In this document: in pieces, positions 8,571-16,548 of the stretch
How positions within the stretch are numbered: the first letter of the stretch is position 1
How the letters are laid out: the number at the start of each line of letters is the position of its first letter
From: Deltaproteobacteria bacterium
GTDB taxonomy: Bacteria > Desulfobacterota > Desulfobulbia > Desulfobulbales > SURF-16
Assembly: GCA_016219175.1 (NCBI GenBank)
Contig: JACRCD010000025.1
Coordinates: 1 to 64,000 of the forward strand
Direction: 5' to 3'
Length of the DNA: 64,000 nt
The notes under the pieces: generated by a model
The model's database searches: none
Told to the model about the DNA's origin: nothing
Seen by the model: the letters and a program-made list of their open reading frames with translations, nothing else
Position numbers and translations under genes: made by a program

Positions 8571-9307
8571 TAGAACATCCCGCCGTTGACCGATATCACC
8601 TGACCCGTGACATAGGAGGCGTCATCCGAGCAGAGAAAAGCCACCACCTTGGCCACCTCGTCAGGCCGGCCGATACGGGCCATGGGAATCATCGTCTTGA
8701 TGTGGTCCTTGGGGGCGTTTTGGATCATATCCGTCTCGATCAGGCCGGGCGCCACCACATTGACCCTGATCCCCAGGCGGGCGACCTCGGCGGCCACTGC
8801 CCTGCTGGCTGCATTCAAGCCTGCCTTGGCTGCCGAATAATTGGCCTGGCCCCGGTTGGCCATGAGTGAACTGGCCGACGAAATAGAGACAATGGCCCCC
8901 TTGCGCCTGCGCACCATCAATTCCAGCACCGGCCGGGTCATATTATAAAATCCGTGCAAACTGGTATCAATGACAGAGTGCCAGTTTTCCGGCGGCATCA
9001 TCAGGAAAAGACCGTCGGCAATAATGCCGGCGTTATTAACCAGAATGTCGATGCTCCCCAGTCTCTTGTCAATATCCGCCACCGCATCCGCCGCAGCCTG
9101 GCCATCCCTGACATCAAACCGGCAAATTTCGCCCCGGCCGCCTTCACCTTCAACCATGGCCAGGGTCTGTTCCGCGCCCTGCCTGTCCCGCAGGTAATTG
9201 ATGACGGTATAACTGCCGGACCGGGCCAATTCCACGCAGATCGCCCGGCCGATGCCCTTGCTGGCGCCCGTGATAATGGCTGTTTTGTGTTCGTTCTCCG
9301 CTGTCAT
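8570..9307 (-). CDS. FabG-like 3-oxoacyl-ACP reductase (ketoreductase)
   Basis: A 245-aa classical short-chain dehydrogenase. It has the TGASKGIG cofactor motif at residues 13-20, NNAG at 91-94, catalytic Ser144 in SISSASS, Tyr157 and Lys161 in YSAAK, and a C-terminal [11 protein letters not shown] typical of FabG. It would reduce the beta-keto group in each elongation cycle using NADPH. It overlaps the upstream dehydratase gene (9304) by 4 bases. It corresponds to the ketoreductase of APE-type clusters and is the only ketoreductase in the locus. Confidence 0.93.
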   Translation of the reverse strand: MTAENEHKTAIITGASKGIGRAICVELARSGSYTVINYLRDRQGAEQTLAMVEGEGGRGEICRFDVRDGQAAADAVADIDKRLGSIDILVNNAGIIADGLFLMMPPENWHSVIDTSLHGFYNMTRPVLELMVRRRKGAIVSISSASSLMANRGQANYSAAKAGLNAASRAVAAEVARLGIRVNVVAPGLIETDMIQNAPKDHIKTMIPMARIGRPDEVAKVVAFLCSDDASYVTGQVISVNGGMF

Positions 9308-9750
9308 TGTTCGTTTGCCTGGAAAAGCTGCAAGATGGCCTGGCCGATCAGCTGATCGTTCAGATGGAGTTCACAGGACACTTCCCGCAGGTTTTCAAAA
9401 CTATAGGTATTTTCCGCCGTGCCGGTGACGATGCTGCCGAAGGGCAGGAAATCGATAAAAAAATCCGCTTTTTTTATTGCCACCAGCCAGCCCATCTGAT
9501 TCGAATCAAGGCCGTTGGTCTGTATCCTGTCCCAGCCGTTGCAGACGCCGGCGGTCTGCGCAGCCAGTTCCACCAGGATCAGGGGGTGTACGCCGTGCTC
9601 ATCCGCCATGGGCCATGATTTATCCACCACAAAGAGGGTGCGGGCCTTCCGGCTGTCGACCTCAAGAACCTCCCTGACAAACAACATGCCGTCGCGATGG
9701 GGAAGCAGGTCTTCCAGGGTGAGATCGGCGAGAGTGAGTGTGCTCATCAT
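9304..9750 (-). CDS. FabZ/ApeP-like 3-hydroxyacyl-ACP dehydratase (hotdog fold)
   Basis: A 148-aa hotdog protein with the FabA/Z-type opening [14 protein letters not shown] and the central helix [15 protein letters not shown] carrying the expected acidic residue. Such proteins in APE clusters dehydrate 3-hydroxyacyl-ACP. It is the first gene of the nine-gene minus operon, with an ATG doublet at the start (9750 or 9747). It overlaps the ketoreductase gene by 4 bases, so the reduction-dehydration pair is made together. It is distinct from the second hotdog dehydratase at 14850 and the PKS-type one at 20597. Confidence 0.85.
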   Translation of the reverse strand: MMSTLTLADLTLEDLLPHRDGMLFVREVLEVDSRKARTLFVVDKSWPMADEHGVHPLILVELAAQTAGVCNGWDRIQTNGLDSNQMGWLVAIKKADFFIDFLPFGSIVTGTAENTYSFENLREVSCELHLNDQLIGQAILQLFQANEQ

Positions 9751-10047
9751 ATCTTCTGGACTTTCCTCTCTCAGGCTGGTGTCGCAAATCCGTTGAAAAT
9801 TTTGGTGCGCATTATATTCGAATTACGTTATATTCGCATCACATATATCAAGATTCGACATCTGGCACATGTTGCGCAAACTGCTGCAACCAAAGTATCA
9901 CCTTGCCGGCTGCCGGTATCTTCTACCCCTAAATTGAGCGATTTTCAACAAAAGCGCATTTCCGGATGTCCCCCGCAATGCGAAATCTTCATGCCAGGAT
10001 GTATTAAATAAACGACAGCACTTCAGGTTCAACAGTGAAATGAAACT
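9751..10047. promoter_or_regulatory. divergent regulatory region of the biosynthetic locus
   Basis: A 297-bp gene-free region between the divergent dehydratase (minus) and ACP (plus) genes, strikingly AT-rich at 9800-9870 against a GC-rich background. It holds a 9-base direct repeat, TTATATTCG, at 9812-9820 and 9828-9836 (16-base period) and an ATTCGAAT palindrome between them. Candidate -10 hexamers lie here on both strands, but no clean 17-base-spaced pair was found. This is the likely control point for both operons. Confidence 0.55.
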
Positions 10048-10314
10048 ATGAGCAAACTTATACAAGAACTTAAGGTCAAAATAATTGACATCCTGAATCT
10101 TCAAGATCTAACCCCTGAAAATTTTAACGAAAACGCCCAACTGGTCGGGGGCGATCTCGGCATTGACTCGATAGATGTATTAGAAATGGTTGTCATGGTT
10201 GAAAAAGACTACGGAGTCGTCATCAACAGCCAGGAAGTCGGGGAAAAGGTCTTTTCCTCCCTTTCGTCCCTCGCGGCATACATTGAGGGCAACTCGTCCG
10301 GTTCCCCATCTTGA
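10048..10314 (+). CDS. acyl carrier protein 1
   Basis: An 88-aa four-helix carrier with the phosphopantetheine attachment motif GIDSIDVLE near residues 38-46 and an acidic helix II (EMVVMVEKDYG). It carries the growing chain for the KS/CLF encoded immediately downstream, whose TTG start overlaps its stop codon by 4 bases (TTGA). It is one of four ACPs in the locus, and the only one adjacent to the KS-CLF fusion. Confidence 0.93.
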   Translation: MSKLIQELKVKIIDILNLQDLTPENFNENAQLVGGDLGIDSIDVLEMVVMVEKDYGVVINSQEVGEKVFSSLSSLAAYIEGNSSGSPS

Positions 10315-12482
10315 TCAGCAAACGGGTTTACATTGCCGGGGCCGGTATCATCAGTCCGCTGGGCAAGGGACTCGCCGCAACAGAAGAGGCCTTGCGCCGT
10401 AACCGTTCGTCAATACGACCGCTGGATCTTTTCCCTCTGCTGCAGGGAGAACCTTTGCCGGTGGGCCAGGTCGACGGAATGGAAGCGCCGCCGTCTCCGC
10501 CGAGAACGCACTTGCTGGCGCATGCCGCCGCGCTTCAGGCCATGGCGGAATGTGAGCAGCCGCCGGACGCGGTCATCATCGGCACCACCACCGGCGGCAT
10601 TCTGACTACTGAGCAGCTGCTCCGGGACAGTGCGGACAACAAGGAATTGTACCGCTATCACGGCTTAAACAGTGTTACCGAGTATATTGCCCGGGAGACC
10701 GGTTGCCGCGGGACGGCTCTCACTGTCTCCACCGCCTGTTCATCTGGTGCGGTGGCCATTGCCCTGGCCCTGGAAATGCTGCGCCAAGGCAAGGCGAAAA
10801 GAGTTCTTGCCGGTGGCGTGGATTCCCTCTGCCGGCTGACCTATTTCGGTTTTCATTCCCTACAGCTGGTGGACCGGAAGGGCTGCAGACCCCTTGACGC
10901 GGACCGGCAGGGCATGGCAGTTGCCGAAGGCGCGGCTCTGCTGCTGCTCACCACGGAAAAGCCGGACAAACCCCTGGCGGAGCTCCTTGGCGCCGGTCTT
11001 TCCTGCGACGCCTATCACCCGGCGGCCCCCCATCCGGAGGGCCGCGGCGCTTTCCTGGCAATGCAGGCGGCGCTTGCTGATGCCGGTCTTGTCCCCGCGG
11101 ATATCGACTACATCAATCTCCACGGCACCGGCACCCCGGAAAACGATCTGGCCGAGTCCAAAGCCGTCACGGCCCTTTTTACCGCGCCGCCCATGCTCTC
11201 CTCCATCAAAGGCGCAACGGGCCACAGCCTGGCGGCTTCAGGAGCAATTGAGGCGGTGGTGTCGGCAATCGCTGTTGCCAAAAATTTCCTGCCGGCCAAC
11301 ACCGGTTGGATCAAGGCGGATCCCGCCCTTGGCCTGACCCCCTTGACCCAGCCGGCCACGCAGCGCACCAATGCCGTGCTCAGCAACTCCTTTGGGTTTG
11401 GCGGCAACAACGGCTGCCTGGTGATCACCAAACCGGAAAATTTTTCCTCGCCCCCGGCCCCGGCGCCAGTAAGCACGGGGCTGGCAATTCACGGCTGTTC
11501 CTGTCTCACCGGCGCCGGAAATACCGCGGCCACTCTAGCCCTGCTGGCCCAGGGCGTACCTGTCGCCGGGAAGGCGGATCTTGGCGGTATCTCGGAAAAC
11601 CTGCCGCCACACCTGGTGCGCCGCCTGAAACGGCTGCCGCGCATGACCTTGTCACTGGCCCTTGCCGCCCACCAAGATTCCGCCCTTGAGGGAAAACCAT
11701 CATCCGTATATATGGGAACCGGCTGGGGCGCTCTTTCGGAAACCTATGATTTCCTGAGCCGCCTCACCGATTCCAGAGAACAGTTTCCGAGTCCCACCGA
11801 TTTTGTCGGCTCCGTTCATAACGGGCCCGCCGGCCAAGCAGCGATCATGCTGGGGGCAAGCCGGGCCAATATTACAACCAGTGGCGGAGATTACTCCTTT
11901 GAACAGGCACTGCTTGCGGCAGACCTTCTGATGCCAGAGGGGGACGAAAGCTGCCTGGTCCTCGGGGTGGATGAGGGCCACCAGGTGCTGTCCCCCCTGC
12001 TCGATTCTTCCATTGCCTCCGGATCTTTTTTAGCCGATGGCGGCGGGGCCTTTTGTCTGAGCAGAAAAAGAGAGGGCGCGCAATGTCTTGCCCGCCTTCC
12101 TTTTTATCAGAGCAGCGCCACGGAGGGGTGTATCAATTCGCTGATAGACGCCCTCGGTGGGGCCCGGACCGGCAAAGACAAGTATGCGCTCCTGCTGGCG
12201 GGGATCCCCGCGGCAGTTAAGGAAGAGGGCGAAAGGCAGCTGGCGCGCTTCATGGAACAATTTGGCTTAAGGGTCCCTGTCATCCGCTACCGCGAATTTA
12301 CCGGTGAGTTTGCCTCGGCCTCGGCCGTGGCCGCGGTCATGGCTGTTTCCTTTCTTGCCTCCGGGGAGGCGCCCGGGCCGCTTGTGACAGGAGAGGCCCT
12401 GGCGCTGGCGAATAATAAAAAGGGCGTTTTGGTGCTTGGCCTGGGACGATATCTTTCCGCCATGGAATTCTTCCGCCCATGA
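10311..12482 (+). CDS. fused ketosynthase - chain-length-factor-like protein (KS-CLF)
   Basis: A 723-aa protein, about twice a normal KS. Residues 1-385 are a full KAS with Cys143 (TACSSG), His271 (NLHGTGT) and His305 (GATGHS) and a C-terminal NSFGFGGNNG. Residues about 395-723 are a second thiolase-fold half in which the nucleophile region reads TTSGGDYSFEQ and no catalytic Cys or His pair is visible, as in chain-length factors or the short KS-like protein of APE clusters, which pairs with the active KS. It would elongate an ACP-bound chain and set its length. Start is TTG at 10311 overlapping the ACP stop. A MITE insertion lies 73 bases after its stop. Confidence 0.85.
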   Translation: MISKRVYIAGAGIISPLGKGLAATEEALRRNRSSIRPLDLFPLLQGEPLPVGQVDGMEAPPSPPRTHLLAHAAALQAMAECEQPPDAVIIGTTTGGILTTEQLLRDSADNKELYRYHGLNSVTEYIARETGCRGTALTVSTACSSGAVAIALALEMLRQGKAKRVLAGGVDSLCRLTYFGFHSLQLVDRKGCRPLDADRQGMAVAEGAALLLLTTEKPDKPLAELLGAGLSCDAYHPAAPHPEGRGAFLAMQAALADAGLVPADIDYINLHGTGTPENDLAESKAVTALFTAPPMLSSIKGATGHSLAASGAIEAVVSAIAVAKNFLPANTGWIKADPALGLTPLTQPATQRTNAVLSNSFGFGGNNGCLVITKPENFSSPPAPAPVSTGLAIHGCSCLTGAGNTAATLALLAQGVPVAGKADLGGISENLPPHLVRRLKRLPRMTLSLALAAHQDSALEGKPSSVYMGTGWGALSETYDFLSRLTDSREQFPSPTDFVGSVHNGPAGQAAIMLGASRANITTSGGDYSFEQALLAADLLMPEGDESCLVLGVDEGHQVLSPLLDSSIASGSFLADGGGAFCLSRKREGAQCLARLPFYQSSATEGCINSLIDALGGARTGKDKYALLLAGIPAAVKEEGERQLARFMEQFGLRVPVIRYREFTGEFASASAVAAVMAVSFLASGEAPGPLVTGEALALANNKKGVLVLGLGRYLSAMEFFRP

Positions 12483-12555
12483 GGGTCCCGTTCATCTCAG
12501 CCGAGACGCTCTCATCCCCCTATCCGGGACAGGCGTTTGTAAAATAAGTCAATGC

Positions 12556-12720
12556 TTGATGAACTCGTAAAAAGTCGGCGACAAAGCCCGGATGGCTAAG
12601 TAACAAAATTCGATATACAAGGCGTAGTGTATTTTTGAGAGTGAGGCTATACATGTGGTATGTCGAACGAACAAAAATGCGCTACAACGCAGTAGATCGG
12701 ATTTTTTACGACGCCATCAA
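12556..12720. repeat. MITE-like element, copy 2 (complete, 165 bp)
   Basis: Bounded by imperfect terminal inverted repeats: left TTGATGAACTCGTAAAAAGT and right (reverse complement) TTGATGGCGTCGTAAAAAAT, with about 17 of 21 positions matching. It is near-identical to 1-141. It has no ORF of its own, although a GTG-initiated frame from 12655 reads through into the methyltransferase. No clear target-site duplication was seen. Confidence 0.85.
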
Positions 12721-12732
12721 TACTTGAGAGAT

Positions 12733-13479
12733 ATGAGATGCAAATCCGGCATGATCAAACCCCTGGAATCGGCCATGGAAAATAGCGGCATGAAACGGGT
12801 TCCGGAACCGGAATTAATGAACGACCCGGAGCAGGTCTCCGCCTATGCCGGGCGCGACCTGGACAACGCCTGCTGGCTCTTCGTCCAGTGTTTTCACAAG
12901 TATTTCCCCGGGCTGATCCCGGATGGAGCCATTCTCGACCTGGGATGCGGGCCGGCGGCCATCCCTCTGCGTTTAGCGCGGATTTTCCCCAATTGCGAGA
13001 TACACGGCGTGGATGGTGCTCCTCACATGCTGGCCTATGGCAGACAGGCTGTTCAGCGGGAAGGACGGGAGGGGCAGGTGCAACTTTTCCATGGCGTCCT
13101 TCCCGACAGACTGCGAATGCCGCGCAGCCGTTACGGGGTTATTGTTTCCAACAGTTTTTTGCACCATCTCGCCGACCCCATGATTTTGTGGGATGCGCTC
13201 CGTGATTACAGTTTACCGAACGCGGCAATCCTGGTCATTGATCTCCTGCGGCCAGCAAGCAAGAAAGAGTCCCGGGTCGTGGTGGACAAATATCTGCCGG
13301 ATGCACCCCCATTACTGCGTCAGGACATGATGCATTCCCTGTGCGCTGCGTATACTCTGGACGAGGTGGCTTCGCAATTGCGGAAAACAAACTTGGCCGT
13401 AAACCTCTGCCTGGCGAAGGTAACCCCTTTCCAGTTTGCCGTCTACGGGACCCTTGAGGGCGCACTTTCCGCTCCATAG
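12733..13479 (+). CDS. class I SAM-dependent methyltransferase
   Basis: About 248 aa with motif I LDLGCGPAAIP, the acidic HGVDGAP motif II and a post-core SNSFLHHLADP segment, typical of UbiE/Coq5-like small-molecule methyltransferases. The start is uncertain. The ATG at 12733 lies 13 bases after the right end of the MITE and has a weak GAGAG site. In-frame ATGs follow, and a GTG-initiated frame from 12655 runs through the MITE. The gene lies between a complete MITE copy and a left-end fragment (13520). It may methylate the head group or a hydroxyl of the product. Substrate unknown. Confidence 0.8.
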   Translation: MRCKSGMIKPLESAMENSGMKRVPEPELMNDPEQVSAYAGRDLDNACWLFVQCFHKYFPGLIPDGAILDLGCGPAAIPLRLARIFPNCEIHGVDGAPHMLAYGRQAVQREGREGQVQLFHGVLPDRLRMPRSRYGVIVSNSFLHHLADPMILWDALRDYSLPNAAILVIDLLRPASKKESRVVVDKYLPDAPPLLRQDMMHSLCAAYTLDEVASQLRKTNLAVNLCLAKVTPFQFAVYGTLEGALSAP

Positions 13480-13519
13480 GAATCTGGCGTACCTCCGGAA
13501 ATCCATGTTTGTAACCTGG

Positions 13520-13583
13520 TTGATGAATCCGTAAAAACCCGGAGACAATGCCAGGTGGCCAAGTAGCAAAATTCTCTATACAA
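13520..13583. repeat. MITE-like element, copy 3 (diverged left-end fragment)
   Basis: Begins TTGATGAATCCGTAAAAACC and aligns with the left 64 bases of copy 2 with scattered mismatches. It is lost after CTATACAA. It sits 40 bases after the methyltransferase stop, so this gene is bracketed by copies. Confidence 0.7.
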
Positions 13584-13619
13584 CCGAGCTGTGCTGAACC
13601 GTTCTTGCGGGGAAATTGA

Positions 13620-14798
13620 ATGAAATTGAGCGTCGCTGCAAATTGGGACATGGAGTTGCTGGAGGGGCTTGCGAAAATCCCCGAAGTGACTTCGATTTAT
13701 GCCAAGTTACCATTCGACATAGTGGGCGGCGGCAGGGCTGGCATCGTCGTACCCTCCGTGGACCTGGATTTCGCCAAAGCCTACATTCGCGAGGCCCATG
13801 AGCGGGGTCTGTTATTTTGCTACCTTATTAACGCGCCCTGTCTTGGTAACCTGGAAAAGACCCGGGAAGGCAAAAAACAAATATTGGCGTTCATTGAACA
13901 GTTGCTTGATATGGGCGTTGACAGCGTATCGATCGCAAATCTGGCCATAGTAGGGCTTGTGCGCCGCAACTTTCCGAATCTGGCTATCCGTGGCAGTGTG
14001 TTGAGCTGGCCTACCAATCTTCCCCGGCTCAAATACCAGGAAGCACTTGGCGTCGATCCGTTGATTATCCCCTATAGTGAGTTTAACCGGGATTTTACCA
14101 TGTTGTCAAAGATCCGCTCGGGACTCTCCTGTGACATGCAACTGTTCGTCAACGTCTCGTGCATCTACAATTGTCACTACCTGGCGGAACATGCAAGCAG
14201 CGTGGGACACGCCTCCCAATTGCAGCAAAGTAACCAGCAGCCGAACTTGTTTCTCGATTTTTACCTCTGGCAGTGCACCCGGAGGCGCTTGCTGCACCCG
14301 GAGCTCTTCCTGATGAGCCGCTGGATTCGTCCCGAGGATCTTCATGCATACGAGGCCATGGGCTACGATGAATTTAAAATTATTGACCGGTCACGCTCCA
14401 CCGCCTGGCTGTTACGAGCCACGAAGGCATATGCCGACCGGCATTACCAAGGGAATCTGTTGGATATCCTTTCCCTGGAGATGCTCGGTGACCCTGCCGG
14501 TTTTCACCTTGATATAGAAGCTCAGGTTCGTGAACGTATGCGGCACTACGGAACAGAGGAACGGCGGCTGATGCTGCGCATGCTCAAATTGCGCCGCCGT
14601 CTCCTGGAATTTGATATCTATATAGATAATGCCGAGTTGGCGGATTTTCTGGATGGTTTCCAGAAAATCCGCTGCGCGGAGACCTACTGCGCGGATTGCC
14701 GCTACTGCCACGGTTACGCCAAACGGGCCGTCCGCTTTGATCGTACCGGGGCCGGGATCTTGGCGAGGGATATTGGCGAGCTGCTCGATGATTTTTAG
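13620..14798 (+). CDS. peptidase U32-family protein (UbiU/UbiV/YhbU-like)
   Basis: A 392-aa protein resembling the U32 family: an N-terminal barrel segment (KLSVAANWD, a GGGRAG stretch, DSVSIANLAIVGLVRR), a Cys set C181 and C185 (VSCIYNCHYLAEH) plus C219 (LWQC), and a C-terminal CAETYCADCRYC cluster. Several U32 members (UbiU-UbiV, TrhP, RlhA) are Fe-S proteins acting in oxygen-independent hydroxylation rather than proteases. The Cys pattern here supports an Fe-S cluster. In an anaerobe with a polyketide-like cluster, an O2-independent hydroxylase is an attractive role, but this is inference. The ATG at 13620 follows a GGGGAAA site. It lies between the methyltransferase and a dehydratase. Confidence 0.75.
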   Translation: MKLSVAANWDMELLEGLAKIPEVTSIYAKLPFDIVGGGRAGIVVPSVDLDFAKAYIREAHERGLLFCYLINAPCLGNLEKTREGKKQILAFIEQLLDMGVDSVSIANLAIVGLVRRNFPNLAIRGSVLSWPTNLPRLKYQEALGVDPLIIPYSEFNRDFTMLSKIRSGLSCDMQLFVNVSCIYNCHYLAEHASSVGHASQLQQSNQQPNLFLDFYLWQCTRRRLLHPELFLMSRWIRPEDLHAYEAMGYDEFKIIDRSRSTAWLLRATKAYADRHYQGNLLDILSLEMLGDPAGFHLDIEAQVRERMRHYGTEERRLMLRMLKLRRRLLEFDIYIDNAELADFLDGFQKIRCAETYCADCRYCHGYAKRAVRFDRTGAGILARDIGELLDDF

Positions 14799-14849
14799 CG
14801 AGCTCCGGGTAACACTTATGCGACATTTAAACTGGACGGGAATAATAAC

Positions 14850-15212
14850 TTGTGGTATTCAATCGAACTGATAAATACGGATGAAAATGGGATGGCCGCG
14901 CGGGTAACAGCGGACAGCAGCTCTCCCTGGTTTTCCGGTCACTTTCCGGATGACCCGATTCTGCCGGGGATTGCCCAGCTCAAAATGGTTGCGGATCTCA
15001 TAGCGGCCTCCAGGAAAGATGACTCCCGCATGACGGGATTAAGCCGCATCAAATTCAGAAAAATCGTCAGACCAGGCCAGCAGCTTGATATTTACGCCGC
15101 ACCCGGTAAGCTGAAGGGTCAGTATGCCTTCCGGATTTCAAGCAGCAACGAGGATATCTGCTCAGGCATGATGTTTTTTGCCCAAAAAGATAACAAAACA
15201 GCGAATTTATGA
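14850..15212 (+). CDS. FabZ/ApeI-like hotdog dehydratase
   Basis: A 120-aa hotdog protein with the FabA/Z active-site strand SGHFPDDPILPG and helix IAQLKMVADLI. Compared with FabZ the catalytic acidic residue in the helix is not evident (Q or K at that place), so it may be a thioester dehydratase variant or non-catalytic partner. Start is taken as TTG at 14850 with GGACGGGA upstream; an internal ATG at 14892 is less likely because it would cut the fold. It overlaps the following ACP by 4 bases. Confidence 0.75.
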   Translation: MWYSIELINTDENGMAARVTADSSSPWFSGHFPDDPILPGIAQLKMVADLIAASRKDDSRMTGLSRIKFRKIVRPGQQLDIYAAPGKLKGQYAFRISSSNEDICSGMMFFAQKDNKTANL

Positions 15213-15475
15213 CCACCGACATTAACCAGACCATCACCCAAATCACTGAAATCATCATCAACGAGCTCAAGCTTGAGGATGTTACCCCCCAGACCTTTGA
15301 CCCCGACCTGGATCTGGTGGACGAGGTGGGCATTGACTCCATGGACCTGGCCACCATTGCCCTCGTGCTGCGCGATGTGTACGGCATCCGGATTGAAGAG
15401 GATGATTATCCCAAGCTTACCACCGTGCGCATCATTGCAGAGTATATCGACAACAAGCTTACCAGTGGCGAATAA
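15209..15475 (+). CDS. acyl carrier protein 2
   Basis: An 88-aa carrier with the phosphopantetheine site GIDSMDLAT and acidic helices (LDLVDEV, IEEDDY). It overlaps the upstream dehydratase by 4 bases and abuts the GTG start of a radical SAM gene with no gap. This tight arrangement suggests that its acyl chain is the substrate of the dehydratase and perhaps of the two radical SAM proteins that follow. Confidence 0.92.
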   Translation: MTTDINQTITQITEIIINELKLEDVTPQTFDPDLDLVDEVGIDSMDLATIALVLRDVYGIRIEEDDYPKLTTVRIIAEYIDNKLTSGE

Positions 15476-16531
15476 GTGACCGCGCAAGCACAGGAATATA
15501 AATTTTCCGAAATCATGGCGGAACCGCGTATCAGAAAACGGTTTGAAAAGGTGCGGAGATATTTCTTTCTCCGTGAATCCACCTATGACATGACCAACCG
15601 GTGCAATATCCGCTGCGAAGGCTGCTATTATTTTACCGGCGAAAAACAGTTTGCCGCTGAAAATAATGACCTGGAAGACTGGCGGCAGCTCCTGGAGTCT
15701 GAAAAAAAAAGGGGCATCACCTTTGTCGTGCTGGCCGGGGCCGAGCCATCACTGGTGCCGCGGTTGTGTGAAGCCTGCTATCGGGTGATTCCCCTGGGCG
15801 CCATTGCCACCAATGGCCTGAAGACAATCCCCCGGGAGATTGACTACCGGATTCATGTCTCGGTCTGGGGTAATGACCGGACCAGCCTTGCCATCAGAAA
15901 GGCCCCGGACATGCTGGCCCGGCAAATGGCGAACTACAGGGATGACCCCAGGGCCGTTTTTGTTTACACATTCACCCCGGTAAACATCGAGGAGGCCCGG
16001 GAAGTGACGGAACTGCTGGCCGCCAACGGCATGAAAATCACCTTCAACATGTTCTCAGCCCCGGTCGGCTATAGCGGTTATCTCCGCCACACCCCGCAAA
16101 CCCTTGCCAGAACAGAGCAGGTCATGGCCGAACTGCTGGCGGAATTCCCGGCAACCGTTCTCTTTTCCCCTTACAATATCGTTGCCCATACCCGGCAACA
16201 GGGGTTGCATGAACTTTTTTCCTGTTCCTATCCGCGCATGAACCCCTCAACGTCTATCGGCCTTGGCAGATCTTTTCGCCAATACCGCACCGATCTGCGC
16301 TGGGACCGCGATGCCGCCTGCTGTGTTCCGGATACCGATTGTACCGATTGCCGCCATTATGCCGCCGGCAGCGCCGTGGTTACGGCCAGGATGTACCGTC
16401 ACGCCACTGACCCGGCAACATTCTCCGCCTGGCTGGATTATGTTGACACCTATCTGGCTGTCTGGGTCAGAGGATATGAAAAGGAGCCCAATCTCCATGA
16501 TGCGCCGGTTGCTCCGCCCCCCAATAATTAG
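15476..16531 (+). CDS. radical SAM protein A of a paralogous pair
   Basis: A 351-aa radical SAM enzyme with CNIRCEGC (C43, C47, C50), the second motif LAGAEPSLVP and the segment AIATNGLKTIP. A C-terminal Cys-rich stretch (CCVPDTDCTDC) suggests an auxiliary Fe-S cluster. Start is GTG directly after the ACP stop. It shares overall architecture with the next gene (16549): the same YDxTxRCN opening, ATNGL and xVSxWG segments, and C-terminal cluster. The chemistry (C-C bond formation, dehydrogenation, isomerisation) cannot be read from sequence. Its placement beside an ACP points to an acyl-ACP or carrier-bound substrate. Confidence 0.85.
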   Translation: MTAQAQEYKFSEIMAEPRIRKRFEKVRRYFFLRESTYDMTNRCNIRCEGCYYFTGEKQFAAENNDLEDWRQLLESEKKRGITFVVLAGAEPSLVPRLCEACYRVIPLGAIATNGLKTIPREIDYRIHVSVWGNDRTSLAIRKAPDMLARQMANYRDDPRAVFVYTFTPVNIEEAREVTELLAANGMKITFNMFSAPVGYSGYLRHTPQTLARTEQVMAELLAEFPATVLFSPYNIVAHTRQQGLHELFSCSYPRMNPSTSIGLGRSFRQYRTDLRWDRDAACCVPDTDCTDCRHYAAGSAVVTARMYRHATDPATFSAWLDYVDTYLAVWVRGYEKEPNLHDAPVAPPPNN

Positions 16532-16548
16532 TTACTTCCCGTGAGACC

